Assembly (NCBI RefSeq): GCF_000224065.1
Contig: NZ_AFWT01000004.1
Location: 1 to 64,000, forward strand
Length of the DNA stretch: 64,000 nucleotides
Source of the DNA: Thiorhodococcus drewsii AZ1
GTDB taxonomy: Bacteria > Pseudomonadota > Gammaproteobacteria > Chromatiales > Chromatiaceae
Reading direction: 5' to 3'
Shown in pieces: positions 17,686 to 27,216 of the stretch. Position 1 is the first letter of the stretch. Every line of letters starts with the position of its first letter. A program made the translations under genes and the position numbers. Below the pieces are notes generated by a model. It was not told where the DNA came from. It saw nothing but the letters and a program-made list of their open reading frames with translations, and did not search any database.

Positions 17686-18636
17686 TCACCCGTCGACGCC
17701 GCCTCGGTATTTCTTTTCGCAGCGCACGACCAGATCGACCGTGACCAGTGACATACCCTCTTTCGACGCCTCTTTCTCGATGATGCGGCGGATCATGGGA
17801 CGGATGAACACCGGCGCCTCGTGAACCCGATCCTGCGCATCGGCGTTCCAGCCGATCCCGAGCTTTTTGTTGAACCAGCTTCCTGGCGGCGGCGGCGGTT
17901 CGATCGCCTCGGCGATCGAGAGCCCCGGATCGCCGCCGAAGGCCGCCTCGGCCAAGACGTTGGACATGGTCTCGCCAAAGGCGCGGGTAAAGACCGGAAA
18001 GGCGGGGTCGTTGCGGAAGATCTCCTTCTTGAGTTCCAGGATGGTCTCGCGACGCGACTCGACCGAGACCGGATCTGAGTCGCGCCCAACCGGCTCGATG
18101 TAGCTCTTCACCCAGGTCTCGACAACCGCCTGATAGGCGGCGAAAAAGCCCTCAGGATCGAGCGGCTTGAAGGCGCAGTGCAGCATATAGGGAGAAGAGA
18201 CCGCACTCAGCCATTCGAGCGGGGTATCGGGAAGATCCAGCGCGGACCGATGGTGCTCGGCGACGGAGCAGAAGGGGCTCAGATCCATCCCCGAGGAGCT
18301 GGGTGCCAGATCCAGCGTCAGCAACGTTCGCTCGGGTGGCATACCGCCGACGTGCAGCAGAAAGGCGGGGATGTCGAACTCGATCCGTGGAAAGGCGAAG
18401 ATCACCAAGCCGACACGCCCAGGTTTGAGCGAATACTGACTCACCATCACACGGTCGAGCTTCTCGCCCTGATAGACCCGCGCTCGGCTCCAGATTCGCT
18501 TCCCCGGACTCTCGCGCCGGGCGTTGTATTCGGTGAAATCCTCCAGGTCGAGCGAGGTTTTCAGTCGGTCGAGGAACAACGCCTCATGGCGATTCCAGGT
18601 CGTCGCATCGGGCTTAGCCGCTCTGTCCGCGCTCAT
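17686..18636 (-). CDS. Bilin-reductase-like (FDBR/RCCR fold) protein fused to a PCP_red domain
   Basis: The 316-residue product has two parts. Residues about 45-235 match the ferredoxin-dependent bilin reductase pattern: FAFPRIEFDIPAFLLHVGG aligns with the central P..YP.PMFG.D strand, TLLTLDLAPSS with the following strand, EGFFAAYQAVVETWVKSYIE with the helical part, and FRNDPAFPVFTRAFGE with the NDPA...FG signature. Aligned by eye to PcyA, Asp105 is His95 and His88 is Val78, so the classical catalytic pair is not kept. Residues about 262-312 (GWNADAQDRVHEAPVFIRPM and IRRIIEKEASKEGMSLVTVD) match the PCP_red domain seen at the C-terminus of protochlorophyllide reductase subunits. The fusion points to tetrapyrrole or bilin chemistry; the substrate is unknown. 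The ATG at 18636 has an AGAGG site; a further in-frame ATG at 18696 is less likely. Confidence 0.7.
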   Translation of the reverse strand: MSADRAAKPDATTWNRHEALFLDRLKTSLDLEDFTEYNARRESPGKRIWSRARVYQGEKLDRVMVSQYSLKPGRVGLVIFAFPRIEFDIPAFLLHVGGMPPERTLLTLDLAPSSSGMDLSPFCSVAEHHRSALDLPDTPLEWLSAVSSPYMLHCAFKPLDPEGFFAAYQAVVETWVKSYIEPVGRDSDPVSVESRRETILELKKEIFRNDPAFPVFTRAFGETMSNVLAEAAFGGDPGLSIAEAIEPPPPPGSWFNKKLGIGWNADAQDRVHEAPVFIRPMIRRIIEKEASKEGMSLVTVDLVVRCEKKYRGGVDG

Positions 18637-18724
18637 CTCCACCTCTTGATCGGGCTCAAGGGCGGGGACTATAGCCGCGGCGGGGGGCATCGCCAAGTTA
18701 AACCATCAGGCATCCAATCCTGGA

Positions 18725-21700
18725 TCAGAGCGCATGATCCCGAATCAGCGACAGCATCTCATCATAGCTGAGTCGACCGCCGTCCCCCGTGCCCTCCAGC
18801 AGTCCGTCGGCAAGGTCGCGCTTGGAGGCGTGCAAGGCGAGGATCTTTTCCTCGATGGTGCCCTTGGTCACCAGACGGTAGATGGTCACCGGACGCTCCT
18901 GGCCGATGCGGTGGGCGCGATCGCTGGCTTGGTCCTCGACCGCCGGGTTCCACCAGGGATCCATGTGGATGACGTAGTCGGCGGCGGTCAGGTTGAGACC
19001 TGAGCCGCCGGCTCGAAGGCTGATGAGGAAGAGGTCGCCCTCGCCGGCCTGAAAGGCAGCGACGGCGGCCTTGCGCTTGTTCTCGGGCGTGGAGCCGTCG
19101 AGGTACTGATAGCTGATCCCGCGCGCATCGAGATAGGCGCGAATGATGGAGAGATGGTCGACGAACTGGCTGAACACCAGCGCCTTGTGGCGGTTGTCGA
19201 GCAGGTCGTCGAGGATCTCGCCGAAGGCGTCGAGCTTCGCGCTCGACAGCTCGCTATCGGGCAGGACCAGCTTGGGATGGCAGCAGACCCGGCGCAAACG
19301 CATGATCTCGGCAAGCAGCTGCATGCGCTTCTGCCCCGGATTGGCTTCCTCGGTTTCGAGCCGCTCGATGGCCTCGCGACGCACCGCCTCGTAGAGCGCG
19401 GCCTCGGCCTGTCCCAGCTCCAGCTCGATAGCGATCTCGGTGCGCGGCGGCAGCTCGGTCAGCACCTCGCTCTTGAGCCGGCGCAAGATGAAGGGACGCA
19501 ACAGCTGACGCAGCCGCTGGCGCGCACCCGAATCCTGATGCTGCTCGATGGGGGTAGCGAAACGCCGGTTGAAGGTTTCGAGCGAGCCGAGCAGCCCTGG
19601 ATTGATGAACCGGAACAGGTTCCAGAGTTCGCCCAGATGGTTCTCGATCGGCGTACCTGTGGTGATCAGACGGAATCCGGCCTCGAGCTTCATGATCGCC
19701 TGCGAACGCTTGGTCATGGCGTTCTTGAACACCTGGGCCTCGTCGGCGACGATGGTGGCCCAACGCAGCCCGGCGAGCCGCTCGCCCTCGGTCTGCACCA
19801 ACCCGTAGCTGCAGACGATAAGATCGAAGGGACCGGCCGACTCCAACATCTGCTCGCGGTCGCCGTCGCCGAAGCGCTTGGGGTTCAGGGTCGGCGCGAA
19901 ACGGTGGGCCTCGGAGATCCAGTTGGAGCAGACCGACATGGGCGCCAGCACCAGGGTCGGCCCCTCAGTCGCGCGCGAGAGCACCAGCGCCAGGGCCTGC
20001 AGCGTCTTGCCAAGCCCCATGTCGTCGGCCAGACAGGCGCCGGCGCCCCAGTGGGCCAGACGCGCCAGCCAGCGAAATCCCTCGACCTGATAGTCGCGCA
20101 GCTCGGCCTGGAGGGTCGAGGGCAGGCTCGGCTCTAGGTCCCGGACCTCGGCCAGTCGTTTTAGGGTCGCCTGCCAATGGGCGTTCTTCTTGACCGACAT
20201 CCCGTCCAGGTTTTCGTCGATGACGCCCGCCGCCAGCGGATGGAAGCGCCCGTCCTTGTCGGTCAGCCCGGCGAGATTCTCCAAACGACGGCGCAAGGCG
20301 TCACTCAACACCATGAACTCGCGCTCGCCGAGCCGCACGAAACGCCCCGGAGACTCCTGGACCAGCTCCAGGAGCTGCTGCATGTTCAGCACGCGCCCGT
20401 CGTCGAGATCCAGCTCGCCATCCAGCCCGAGCCAATCGCGTTGTTTGGTCACGCCGACACGCATGCTCGACGGGGACAGCTCGGAGGTGAGACCGATACG
20501 CTTACCCTCTGGCCATCGCAGGGCGACGGCATCGCCAAGCGCATGCAACTGCTCCAGCGCGGAGAGCGCCTCCTCGGGATCCTCCAGGGTCCAGGTCCAG
20601 CCGCTGTGTCCGGCAAGGATCGGACAGGCGTCGCGCACCCGTTTGGCCACGCGGCGCTCGCCGACCAGATCGCGGGTGGTCTGAACCGAGCGACCGTCGA
20701 TCTCGGCGAAGAGCGTGGCCATGCCCTGACCCGGCGCCATGCGCGGTCCGTCGTCACCCAGCGGATGCATGAAGAGTTCGAGCGTCAGGCCCTCGTCGAG
20801 GGGATTCAGATGCACGCGCGGCAGACCGTCGGCCTCCTGAGTCTCGGCCAGATGCTCGGTTCCACCGATGGCCGAATGGACCGTGAGCAGCGGGGCGATC
20901 GCGGCGATGCCCTCCAGAACCTTCTCCTTGCCGGCATGGGGAACGGCGAGTCCATCCGATCCCAGGATCTCACCGATACGCCGATGCGAGGCGTCGAACT
21001 GGATCAGCCTCAGACGCTGGCCCGCCTCGTCCTGAAGCAGCAGATTCGACCCCTCGGGTGGAAATGGAGCGATGCGCAGCAGCAGATCGCGCTCGCGCTC
21101 GAGCACCTCCAGCGCAGGCCCAGCCGCCACCAGCTCGATCGGCTTGTCCATGACGCCGGGCCGAAAGAGCCGAGGATGCCCCACGGCACCGAGCAGCGCT
21201 CCGTCCGAATCCAGGCTGTAATAGACACGTCCGTAGCTGTACCAGCCGTCCTCGCGCGCCTTGGTCATGCCCGAGAGGATGCGCCGATCCTCCTCCGTGA
21301 GGTAGTCGAACTCCTCGCGCGATTCGGCCAATCGCTGCAGCGCCACCGGACGCCCCTGGGTCCAGCCGCCGCGCTTGGTGCGTTTCTGCTCGCGCGGCTC
21401 CAGGGTGGCACGGCAGCCATAGCGATTCAGGACCCAGCACATGCGCCGATCGGATGCGTGCTGCGCATCCCCCTTGGCCTCTGAGTTGCCCCCTCCAGCG
21501 CCCAGGCCCTTCAGCGCATCCAGCGCGATCTCCCAAGTCGACTTGGGCGAGATCAGACCGGCGAGCGTAGACAGCCCCGCAGGACGCGGCAGTAAGCCGT
21601 CCGACAGGGGCTTTCGGTCCAGGGCGGTCATCAGATCCGCACACTCCCAGGCGTACCAATGCACCCCCGCCTTGATGGCGGCTCGACAATGACCGGCCAG

Positions 21701-22879
21701 CGCATCCAGCGCCTCCTCGCGAGGACATTCGCCCAACCAATGCCGAGCGAGCGATTGGAAGAGCACATCGAGTGGACCCAGCCGCTGCAAATCGCGCGTC
21801 AACCAAATCGTGTCCTGAAACCGCACTCGCCCGCCCAGCACATCGGCGAGACTGTCGAGAATCCGAAAGACCGCACCGAAGATCTCTGGCGGCTGGCTGC
21901 GCGCAGCGATCTCGGCCTGACGCTTCACCGTGTCGATATCACCCGGCGCACCCCGGCGCAGCAGCGCGAGCAGATAGAAAATGCCAGGCAAGCCGCGAAC
22001 ATGAAGATTGCGCTTGCGTGTTTGACGCTTCAACGTCGACAGATAGAGGTCGAAAACTCCGAGCGCCTCGTCCTGCCGGCCTTGCACGAAATGGAGCCAC
22101 CCGATCAGGGGCAATGCCTGGGGAACGACCCGATCGGACAGGATGCTCCCAGCCTGACCCAACTCGCCGCACAAGAGATGGCGCTCGGCGAGCGCCAGGG
22201 CCGCATCGACATGCTCTTGCGCCAAGGGTGTCAGCATACCGAGCGCGAGGGCGTCGAAGTCGGGATCCAAGGCCAGTGCATAGGCCTCGTCCAACAGCTT
22301 GGGAGCGAACGCCAAGATCCGCAGCGACGGCGGCAAACCCTCAAGCCAGTCCGCGTCCGGCGAGCGGAGGCATATCTTGACCAACTCCTGGACCTCAGGA
22401 TAGGAAACCGGCCGCTCCGCCCCCCTACCCTCCAGCCCCAACAGCCGCCGCACCTCGGGCTCGTTGCCGCCATAGAGCGCATTGCGCAGCCGCCGCGTCA
22501 CCCGGTAGGTATCCGGGGACTCCCAGGAATTGCGCGGCCGGCTGCTCACCTCGGCCTCGCCCGCCTCACGGATCTTTTCGAAGGTGCCCTCGCGCACCGT
22601 CTCGCGGGTCAGAATCTCCACCAGAGACGGGGCGCAGATCAGACCTTGGCGCGCACGGTCGAGAACCCCCGCGTCGAGGAGACGCTCGCGCAGCGGCTTG
22701 GCCACCTGCATCGATAAGAACTGCCCCTTCTGATCGCGCCACGCGAGCCGTCGCAGGATCGTCTGCAGGGTCGTCTGGTTGATGGGCTCATAGACCACGG
22801 ACAGGACGTGCAGAATGCGTCGCTCGTCGAGGGTCAGGGCATCAAGGGCTTCGATCGAACAGGTCATCAATAGGGCCAT
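18725..22879 (-). CDS. Large SNF2/RapA-type helicase with long N-terminal region
   Basis: The 1384-residue product carries a complete SNF2 ATPase at about 920-1380: DDMGLGKTLQ (Walker A), VADEAQVFKN (DEAQ instead of DEAH), TTGTPIENHLGELW, KALVFSQFVDH, ISLRAGGSGLNLTAADYVIH and DRAHRIGQERPVTIYRLVT. The N-terminal 900 residues start with a winged-helix-like segment (ALTLDERRILHVLSVVYEPI), followed by helical repeats and a region like the helicase-associated domains of bacterial SNF2 proteins. Such proteins remodel nucleic-acid complexes; some are core components of defence islands, but no defence partner is adjacent. A heptamer tandem repeat lies 18-62 bp upstream of the start. Confidence 0.9.
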   Translation of the reverse strand: MALLMTCSIEALDALTLDERRILHVLSVVYEPINQTTLQTILRRLAWRDQKGQFLSMQVAKPLRERLLDAGVLDRARQGLICAPSLVEILTRETVREGTFEKIREAGEAEVSSRPRNSWESPDTYRVTRRLRNALYGGNEPEVRRLLGLEGRGAERPVSYPEVQELVKICLRSPDADWLEGLPPSLRILAFAPKLLDEAYALALDPDFDALALGMLTPLAQEHVDAALALAERHLLCGELGQAGSILSDRVVPQALPLIGWLHFVQGRQDEALGVFDLYLSTLKRQTRKRNLHVRGLPGIFYLLALLRRGAPGDIDTVKRQAEIAARSQPPEIFGAVFRILDSLADVLGGRVRFQDTIWLTRDLQRLGPLDVLFQSLARHWLGECPREEALDALAGHCRAAIKAGVHWYAWECADLMTALDRKPLSDGLLPRPAGLSTLAGLISPKSTWEIALDALKGLGAGGGNSEAKGDAQHASDRRMCWVLNRYGCRATLEPREQKRTKRGGWTQGRPVALQRLAESREEFDYLTEEDRRILSGMTKAREDGWYSYGRVYYSLDSDGALLGAVGHPRLFRPGVMDKPIELVAAGPALEVLERERDLLLRIAPFPPEGSNLLLQDEAGQRLRLIQFDASHRRIGEILGSDGLAVPHAGKEKVLEGIAAIAPLLTVHSAIGGTEHLAETQEADGLPRVHLNPLDEGLTLELFMHPLGDDGPRMAPGQGMATLFAEIDGRSVQTTRDLVGERRVAKRVRDACPILAGHSGWTWTLEDPEEALSALEQLHALGDAVALRWPEGKRIGLTSELSPSSMRVGVTKQRDWLGLDGELDLDDGRVLNMQQLLELVQESPGRFVRLGEREFMVLSDALRRRLENLAGLTDKDGRFHPLAAGVIDENLDGMSVKKNAHWQATLKRLAEVRDLEPSLPSTLQAELRDYQVEGFRWLARLAHWGAGACLADDMGLGKTLQALALVLSRATEGPTLVLAPMSVCSNWISEAHRFAPTLNPKRFGDGDREQMLESAGPFDLIVCSYGLVQTEGERLAGLRWATIVADEAQVFKNAMTKRSQAIMKLEAGFRLITTGTPIENHLGELWNLFRFINPGLLGSLETFNRRFATPIEQHQDSGARQRLRQLLRPFILRRLKSEVLTELPPRTEIAIELELGQAEAALYEAVRREAIERLETEEANPGQKRMQLLAEIMRLRRVCCHPKLVLPDSELSSAKLDAFGEILDDLLDNRHKALVFSQFVDHLSIIRAYLDARGISYQYLDGSTPENKRKAAVAAFQAGEGDLFLISLRAGGSGLNLTAADYVIHMDPWWNPAVEDQASDRAHRIGQERPVTIYRLVTKGTIEEKILALHASKRDLADGLLEGTGDGGRLSYDEMLSLIRDHAL

Positions 22880-22896
22880 ATAGAGAATTTAGAGTG

Positions 22897-22941
22897 CGGC
22901 CAGCGGCCAGCGGCCAGCGGCCAGCGGCCAGCGGCCAGCGG
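22897..22941. repeat. Heptamer tandem repeat (CGGCCAG), six copies plus CGG
   Basis: Six perfect copies of CGGCCAG lie at 22897-22938, followed by CGG. The tract begins 18 bp upstream of the SNF2 helicase start codon, in its leader or promoter. Copy-number change would alter spacing between promoter elements and the ribosome site. Confidence 0.97.
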
Positions 22942-23049
22942 GAAGTGTAGCGCCCAGTCGCTGCATAGGGGCGGTTGGCAACCGGACGCGTCATGCGGCA
23001 GGACAGACATCATGGGACCAGGATCCGATCCCATTCCGGCGTGAAGCCT

Positions 23050-24696
23050 TCAGGCGCCGCGATGCTGGATGAAATAGTCCAACAGTGCGCGTGTCGAAGG
23101 GTCGTGATCGGCTGTCACCTTGCCTTTCTTGATCTCGTCGAGAATGACGTTGGCCAGTTTCTTCCCCAGCTCCACGCCCCATTGGTCAAACGAGTTGATG
23201 CCCCAGACGATGCCCTGGGTGAAGATGCGATGCTCGTAGAACGCGACCAGGGCGCCGAGCGTCTGGGGCGTCAGGCTGTCCATGAGGATGCTGTTGGTCG
23301 GACGGTTGCCGGGGAAGGTGCGATGGGGTGCGAGAAGACGCGCCTTTTCTTCGGTCATGCCGGAGCCCAGCATCTCGGCCTGGGCCTCGTCATGGGTGCG
23401 CCCGCGCATCAGGGCCTCGGTCTGGGCAAAGAAGTTGGCCATGAACTTGGGATGATGGTCGCCCAGCTCGTTGTGGCTGTGGATGGCCCCGATGAAATCG
23501 GCCGGGATCATCTGGGTGCCCTGATGGATGAGCTGGTAGAAGGCGTGCTGACCGTCGGTGCCAGGCTCACCCCAAACCACGGGTCCGGTGCTGTAGTCGA
23601 CCGCAACGCCCTCTCGGGTCACGCCCTTGCCGTTGCTCTCCATGTCGCCCTGCTGCAGATAGGCCGGCAGGAAGCGTAGCGACTGATCGTAGGGCAGCAC
23701 GGCATGGGTGCGGGCGCCGGCGAAGTTGGCGTACCAGAGCCCGATCAGGCCCATGAGGGCCGGCATGTTCTCGCGCAGATCGGCCGAGCGGAAGTGTTCG
23801 TCCATGGCATGGGCGCCGTCGAGCAGTTCGAGAAAACGATCGAACCCGACAGCAAGGGCGATCGGCAGTCCGATCGCCGACCAAAGCGAATAGCGCCCAC
23901 CGACCCAGTCCCAGAAGCCGAACATGTTGGCGGTATCGATACCGAAGGCCGCGACCTTCTCGGCGTTGGTCGAGACCGCGACGAAGTGCCGGGCGACGGC
24001 TGCCTGGTCACCGAGCGCGGTCAGCAGCCAGTCGCGTGCGCTGGCGGCATTGGTCATAGTCTCCTGGGTCGTGAAGGTCTTGGAGGCGACGATGAAGAGC
24101 GTCGTTGCCGGATCCAGCGGACGGACGGTTTCAACCAGATGGGTGCCATCGACGTTGGAGACGAAATGCACCCGCAGATTCTCGCTCTGATAGGGGGCGA
24201 GCGCGGCGCAGATCATCTTTGGCCCCAGGTTGGACCCGCCGATACCGATGTTGACGACGTCGGTGATGCGCTCGCCCGTGTAGCCTCTCCAGTCGCCCGA
24301 GCGCACGCGCCCGACGAAGGACTCCATGCGCGCAAGCACCCGATTGATCTCGGGCATCACATCTTCGCCGTCGACCAGGATCGAACGGTTGGAGCGATTG
24401 CGCAGCGCGATATGCAGCACGGCGCGCCCCTCGGTGTTATTGATCGACTCGCCCTCGAACATACGCCGGATCCAACCCTGGAGATCCACCGCCTCGGCGA
24501 GTTCGACCAGTCGGTCGAGCGTCTCCTGGGTGACGAGGTTCTTCGAGTAATCGAGGCGCAGCCCGGCGACCTCCATGGTCATGGCCTTGGCCCGTCCAGG
24601 ATCGTCGGCGAAGAGGTCCTGCATGCGCACCGTCTTCATGGCCTCCCAATGGGCTTGAAGCGCTTTCCACTGCGGAGTCTCGTTTACGAGCGACAT
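23050..24696 (-). CDS. pgi: Glucose-6-phosphate isomerase
   Basis: The 548-residue product is the usual length for Pgi and carries the family motifs: [18 protein letters not shown] (phosphosugar binding), [53 protein letters not shown] and the C-terminal [16 protein letters not shown]. It interconverts glucose-6-phosphate and fructose-6-phosphate in the cytoplasm. It is divergent from glgA, which fits a shared role in sugar storage. Confidence 0.98.
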   Translation of the reverse strand: MSLVNETPQWKALQAHWEAMKTVRMQDLFADDPGRAKAMTMEVAGLRLDYSKNLVTQETLDRLVELAEAVDLQGWIRRMFEGESINNTEGRAVLHIALRNRSNRSILVDGEDVMPEINRVLARMESFVGRVRSGDWRGYTGERITDVVNIGIGGSNLGPKMICAALAPYQSENLRVHFVSNVDGTHLVETVRPLDPATTLFIVASKTFTTQETMTNAASARDWLLTALGDQAAVARHFVAVSTNAEKVAAFGIDTANMFGFWDWVGGRYSLWSAIGLPIALAVGFDRFLELLDGAHAMDEHFRSADLRENMPALMGLIGLWYANFAGARTHAVLPYDQSLRFLPAYLQQGDMESNGKGVTREGVAVDYSTGPVVWGEPGTDGQHAFYQLIHQGTQMIPADFIGAIHSHNELGDHHPKFMANFFAQTEALMRGRTHDEAQAEMLGSGMTEEKARLLAPHRTFPGNRPTNSILMDSLTPQTLGALVAFYEHRIFTQGIVWGINSFDQWGVELGKKLANVILDEIKKGKVTADHDPSTRALLDYFIQHRGA

Positions 24697-25041
24697 CTGA
24701 TGGGCCTCCTATCGATAAATCTGTTATTTGGACGAAACCAAAGCCGGATAAAACCGGACACGCGACCCGATACGGATCGCACCACATGCGATTCGCGCGC
24801 ATTGGACCACAGTCGTCTGCGTCAAGCGATGCCGGCGCGGCCATCGCACCGTGCGGCGGTATACCAGGATCTCCGACACCGAGTCTGCGCGGCAAATCAG
24901 GTTCAACCCGACGACACCGAAGCGGACCGCCCAGCCAGACGCACAGTTACCGCCAACCCGAGCAAGTGTGCTAACGTGATGTCTACCATGCATTTCCCAC
25001 CGCGCCCTTAACGCCCCTCCCGCTGGAATTCAGAGACCTCG
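24697..25041. other. Intergenic region between divergent pgi and glgA
   Basis: This 345-bp stretch must contain the promoters of pgi and glgA. Nothing in it reads as a gene, tRNA or clear repeat, and no confident promoter pair was found. Confidence 0.5.
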
Positions 25042-26577
25042 ATGGAGCAGTCACCCAACCATTTCCCCCATCCCGCCTGGAATCGGGATCGTCAACGCAT
25101 TCTGTTGGCCAGCAGTGAGGCACACCCCTTCATCAAGACAGGCGGACTCGGCGATGTTGCCGCCAGCCTGCCGATCGCCTTGCGCCAACTCGGACACGAC
25201 GCACGACTCATCCTACCAGGCTATCCACTGGCGACGCGCCAACTGCGCGAGCCCAAGCCGCTGTGCGAGTTCAGGATCCCGAACTGCCACACCAGCGTGC
25301 GACTACTGGAGGGACGCCATCCGGATGCCGACCTTCCGGTTTATCTGGTCGATGCCCCCGAGTATTTCCATCGCGAGGGCAATCCCTACACCGATCTCAG
25401 CGGACGCGACTGGGGTGACAATGCGGAACGCTTCCTGCTGTTTTGCCGAGTCATCGCCCAGACCGCTCAGGGCCTGCCCGGAATCGGCTGGCGGCCCGAC
25501 GTCCTGCACTGCAACGATTGGCAGACCGGACTGGCACCGGCCCTGATGCAGGACCTGCCGGAGCATCCGGCCCGCATTTTCACCATTCACAACCTGGCCT
25601 ACCAAGGACTCTTCGACCGCGCCACCTTCGACCGGCTCGGCCTGCCCCCGGCGCTCTGGAGCCTGTCCGGGCTCGAGTTCCACCAGCGGCTGTCTTTCAT
25701 CAAAGGTGGGATCGCCTTCTCGGACCGCGTCAACACGGTCAGTCCCACCTATGCCGAGGAGGTGCGCACGCCACGCTTCGGTTGCGGACTGGACGGTCTG
25801 CTGCGCCAAGTCGGCAACCGCTTCAGCGGCATCCTCAACGGCATCGACTATGAGGTCTGGGATCCGGCGACCGATCCGCTGATCCTGCAGAACTACGATC
25901 GCGAGCGCTTCGGACTCAAGGCCGAGAACAAGCTCGACGCGCAGCGCGAGTTCGGCCTGCCGCGCAGCGAAGACGCCTTCGTGCTGGGCTATATCGGGAG
26001 ACTGGTCGAACAAAAGGGCGTGGATCTCATCCAGGCGATCCTGCCGGAACTGCTCGACGATCCCCGGATCCAGATCATGATCGTCACCTCGGGCGAGCGC
26101 CATGCCGAACAGGCATTGCTCGACATCGCGGACCAATTCCCACGCCAGGTCGGCGTCTTCATCGGTTACGACGAGATCCGGGCACACCGCATCGAGGCCG
26201 GCTGCGACAGCTTCCTGATGCCATCGCGCTTCGAGCCCTGCGGGCTGAACCAGATGTATAGCCTGCGCTACGGAACCCCACCCATCGTCCACCGCACCGG
26301 CGGACTGGCAGATACGGTCACACAGACCACCCAGGAGACGTTGGCCGCCGGGACCGCGACCGGCTTCCTGTTCCACGAACCGCAACCCCAGGCGCTGCTC
26401 GGCGCGATTCGCCAAGCGGTCGCGCTCTATCGCGACGACCCGGACGGCTGGCGGCGGCTGGCCACGAACGGCATGTCCCAAGACCTGAGTTGGGAGGCCA
26501 GCGCACAACGCTATCTCCAGCTCTACACAGACGCCATCCTCGAACGCCAATCGCCAGTCGAGGCCGCCTCGGCCTGA
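25042..26577 (+). CDS. glgA: Glycogen synthase (ADP-glucose type, GT5)
   Basis: The 511-residue product has the GT5 N-terminal ADP-glucose motif KTGGLGDVAASLP (Lys32), a HNLAYQGLFDRA segment, the GILNGIDYEVWDP motif, and the C-terminal PSRFEPCGLNQMYSLRYGT motif. It adds glucose from ADP-glucose to glycogen in the cytoplasm. It has a 20-residue N-terminal extension before RILLASSEAHP. No other glg gene lies in the window; the gene is divergent from pgi. Confidence 0.97.
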   Translation: MEQSPNHFPHPAWNRDRQRILLASSEAHPFIKTGGLGDVAASLPIALRQLGHDARLILPGYPLATRQLREPKPLCEFRIPNCHTSVRLLEGRHPDADLPVYLVDAPEYFHREGNPYTDLSGRDWGDNAERFLLFCRVIAQTAQGLPGIGWRPDVLHCNDWQTGLAPALMQDLPEHPARIFTIHNLAYQGLFDRATFDRLGLPPALWSLSGLEFHQRLSFIKGGIAFSDRVNTVSPTYAEEVRTPRFGCGLDGLLRQVGNRFSGILNGIDYEVWDPATDPLILQNYDRERFGLKAENKLDAQREFGLPRSEDAFVLGYIGRLVEQKGVDLIQAILPELLDDPRIQIMIVTSGERHAEQALLDIADQFPRQVGVFIGYDEIRAHRIEAGCDSFLMPSRFEPCGLNQMYSLRYGTPPIVHRTGGLADTVTQTTQETLAAGTATGFLFHEPQPQALLGAIRQAVALYRDDPDGWRRLATNGMSQDLSWEASAQRYLQLYTDAILERQSPVEAASA

Positions 26578-26607
26578 ACCCTAGCTCGACGCCTGGCGCC
26601 AAACGAC

Positions 26608-26649
26608 ATGGCCTGACGCCGATCCCTCAGTGGGTCGGCGTCAGGCCAT
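26608..26649. terminator. Bidirectional hairpin between glgA and panD
   Basis: A perfect 15-bp inverted repeat (ATGGCCTGACGCCGA with its complement) surrounds a 12-base loop. It lies between the convergent glgA and panD ends, so it probably terminates both, although no long U-tract follows. Confidence 0.8.
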
Positions 26650-26680
26650 TGGAGCAGGGTGAATCGCCCTGTGGCGTCGA

Positions 26681-27061
26681 TCAGGCGGCCTGAGCAGGGA
26701 TGGCGTCGCCGGTGCGGATCACACGATTCTGTTCGTTGAGGTAGACCAGGCTCGGCTTATGGGCGTCGGCCTCGGCCTCCGTCATGGTGGCGAAGGCGCA
26801 GATGATGATGCAGTCGCCCGGATCCGCCTGATGGGCGGCCGCGCCGTTCACCGAAATGACCCGCGAACCGGCATCGGCTCGAATGGCATAGGTCGTGAAG
26901 CGCTTACCGTTGGTCACGTTGTAGATCTGGATCTGCTCGTACTCGCGGATTCCGGCTAGATCCAGCAGGTCCTCGTCGATGGCACAGGAACCCTCGTAGT
27001 CCAATTCCGAATGTGTCACGCGAGCGCGGTGCAGCTTGCACTTCAGCAAGGTTAGTTGCAT
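26681..27061 (-). CDS. panD: Aspartate 1-decarboxylase precursor
   Basis: The 126-residue precursor shows the self-processing site YEGSC: cleavage between Gly24 and Ser25 gives the pyruvoyl group. Other family segments are [32 protein letters not shown] and [20 protein letters not shown]. It makes beta-alanine from aspartate for pantothenate synthesis. The ATG at 27061 has a GAGAGGA ribosome site; an upstream in-frame start at 27142 is not supported. It is the last of the panB-panC-panD series, 155 bp after panC. Confidence 0.96.
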   Translation of the reverse strand: MQLTLLKCKLHRARVTHSELDYEGSCAIDEDLLDLAGIREYEQIQIYNVTNGKRFTTYAIRADAGSRVISVNGAAAHQADPGDCIIICAFATMTEAEADAHKPSLVYLNEQNRVIRTGDAIPAQAA

Positions 27062-27216
27062 TGACTCAATCCTCTCAAAGGCCCTGATGGCCAAGTCTTC
27101 AGGCGCTCGATGCGAAAACGCGATGAAGACTCTGTGTTTCAATTTCCGACAAGTTTACCGCAGCATTTGCTGCAATGCAGCACTTGACCCTTCCCGAAGG
27201 GTCGGCACAGTCCCTA

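Noticed and set aside
22897-22941. The heptamer tract as an origin-type iteron array.
   Set aside because: The unit is too short and GC-rich, no AT-rich unwinding region or replication gene is adjacent, and the tract abuts a helicase start codon.
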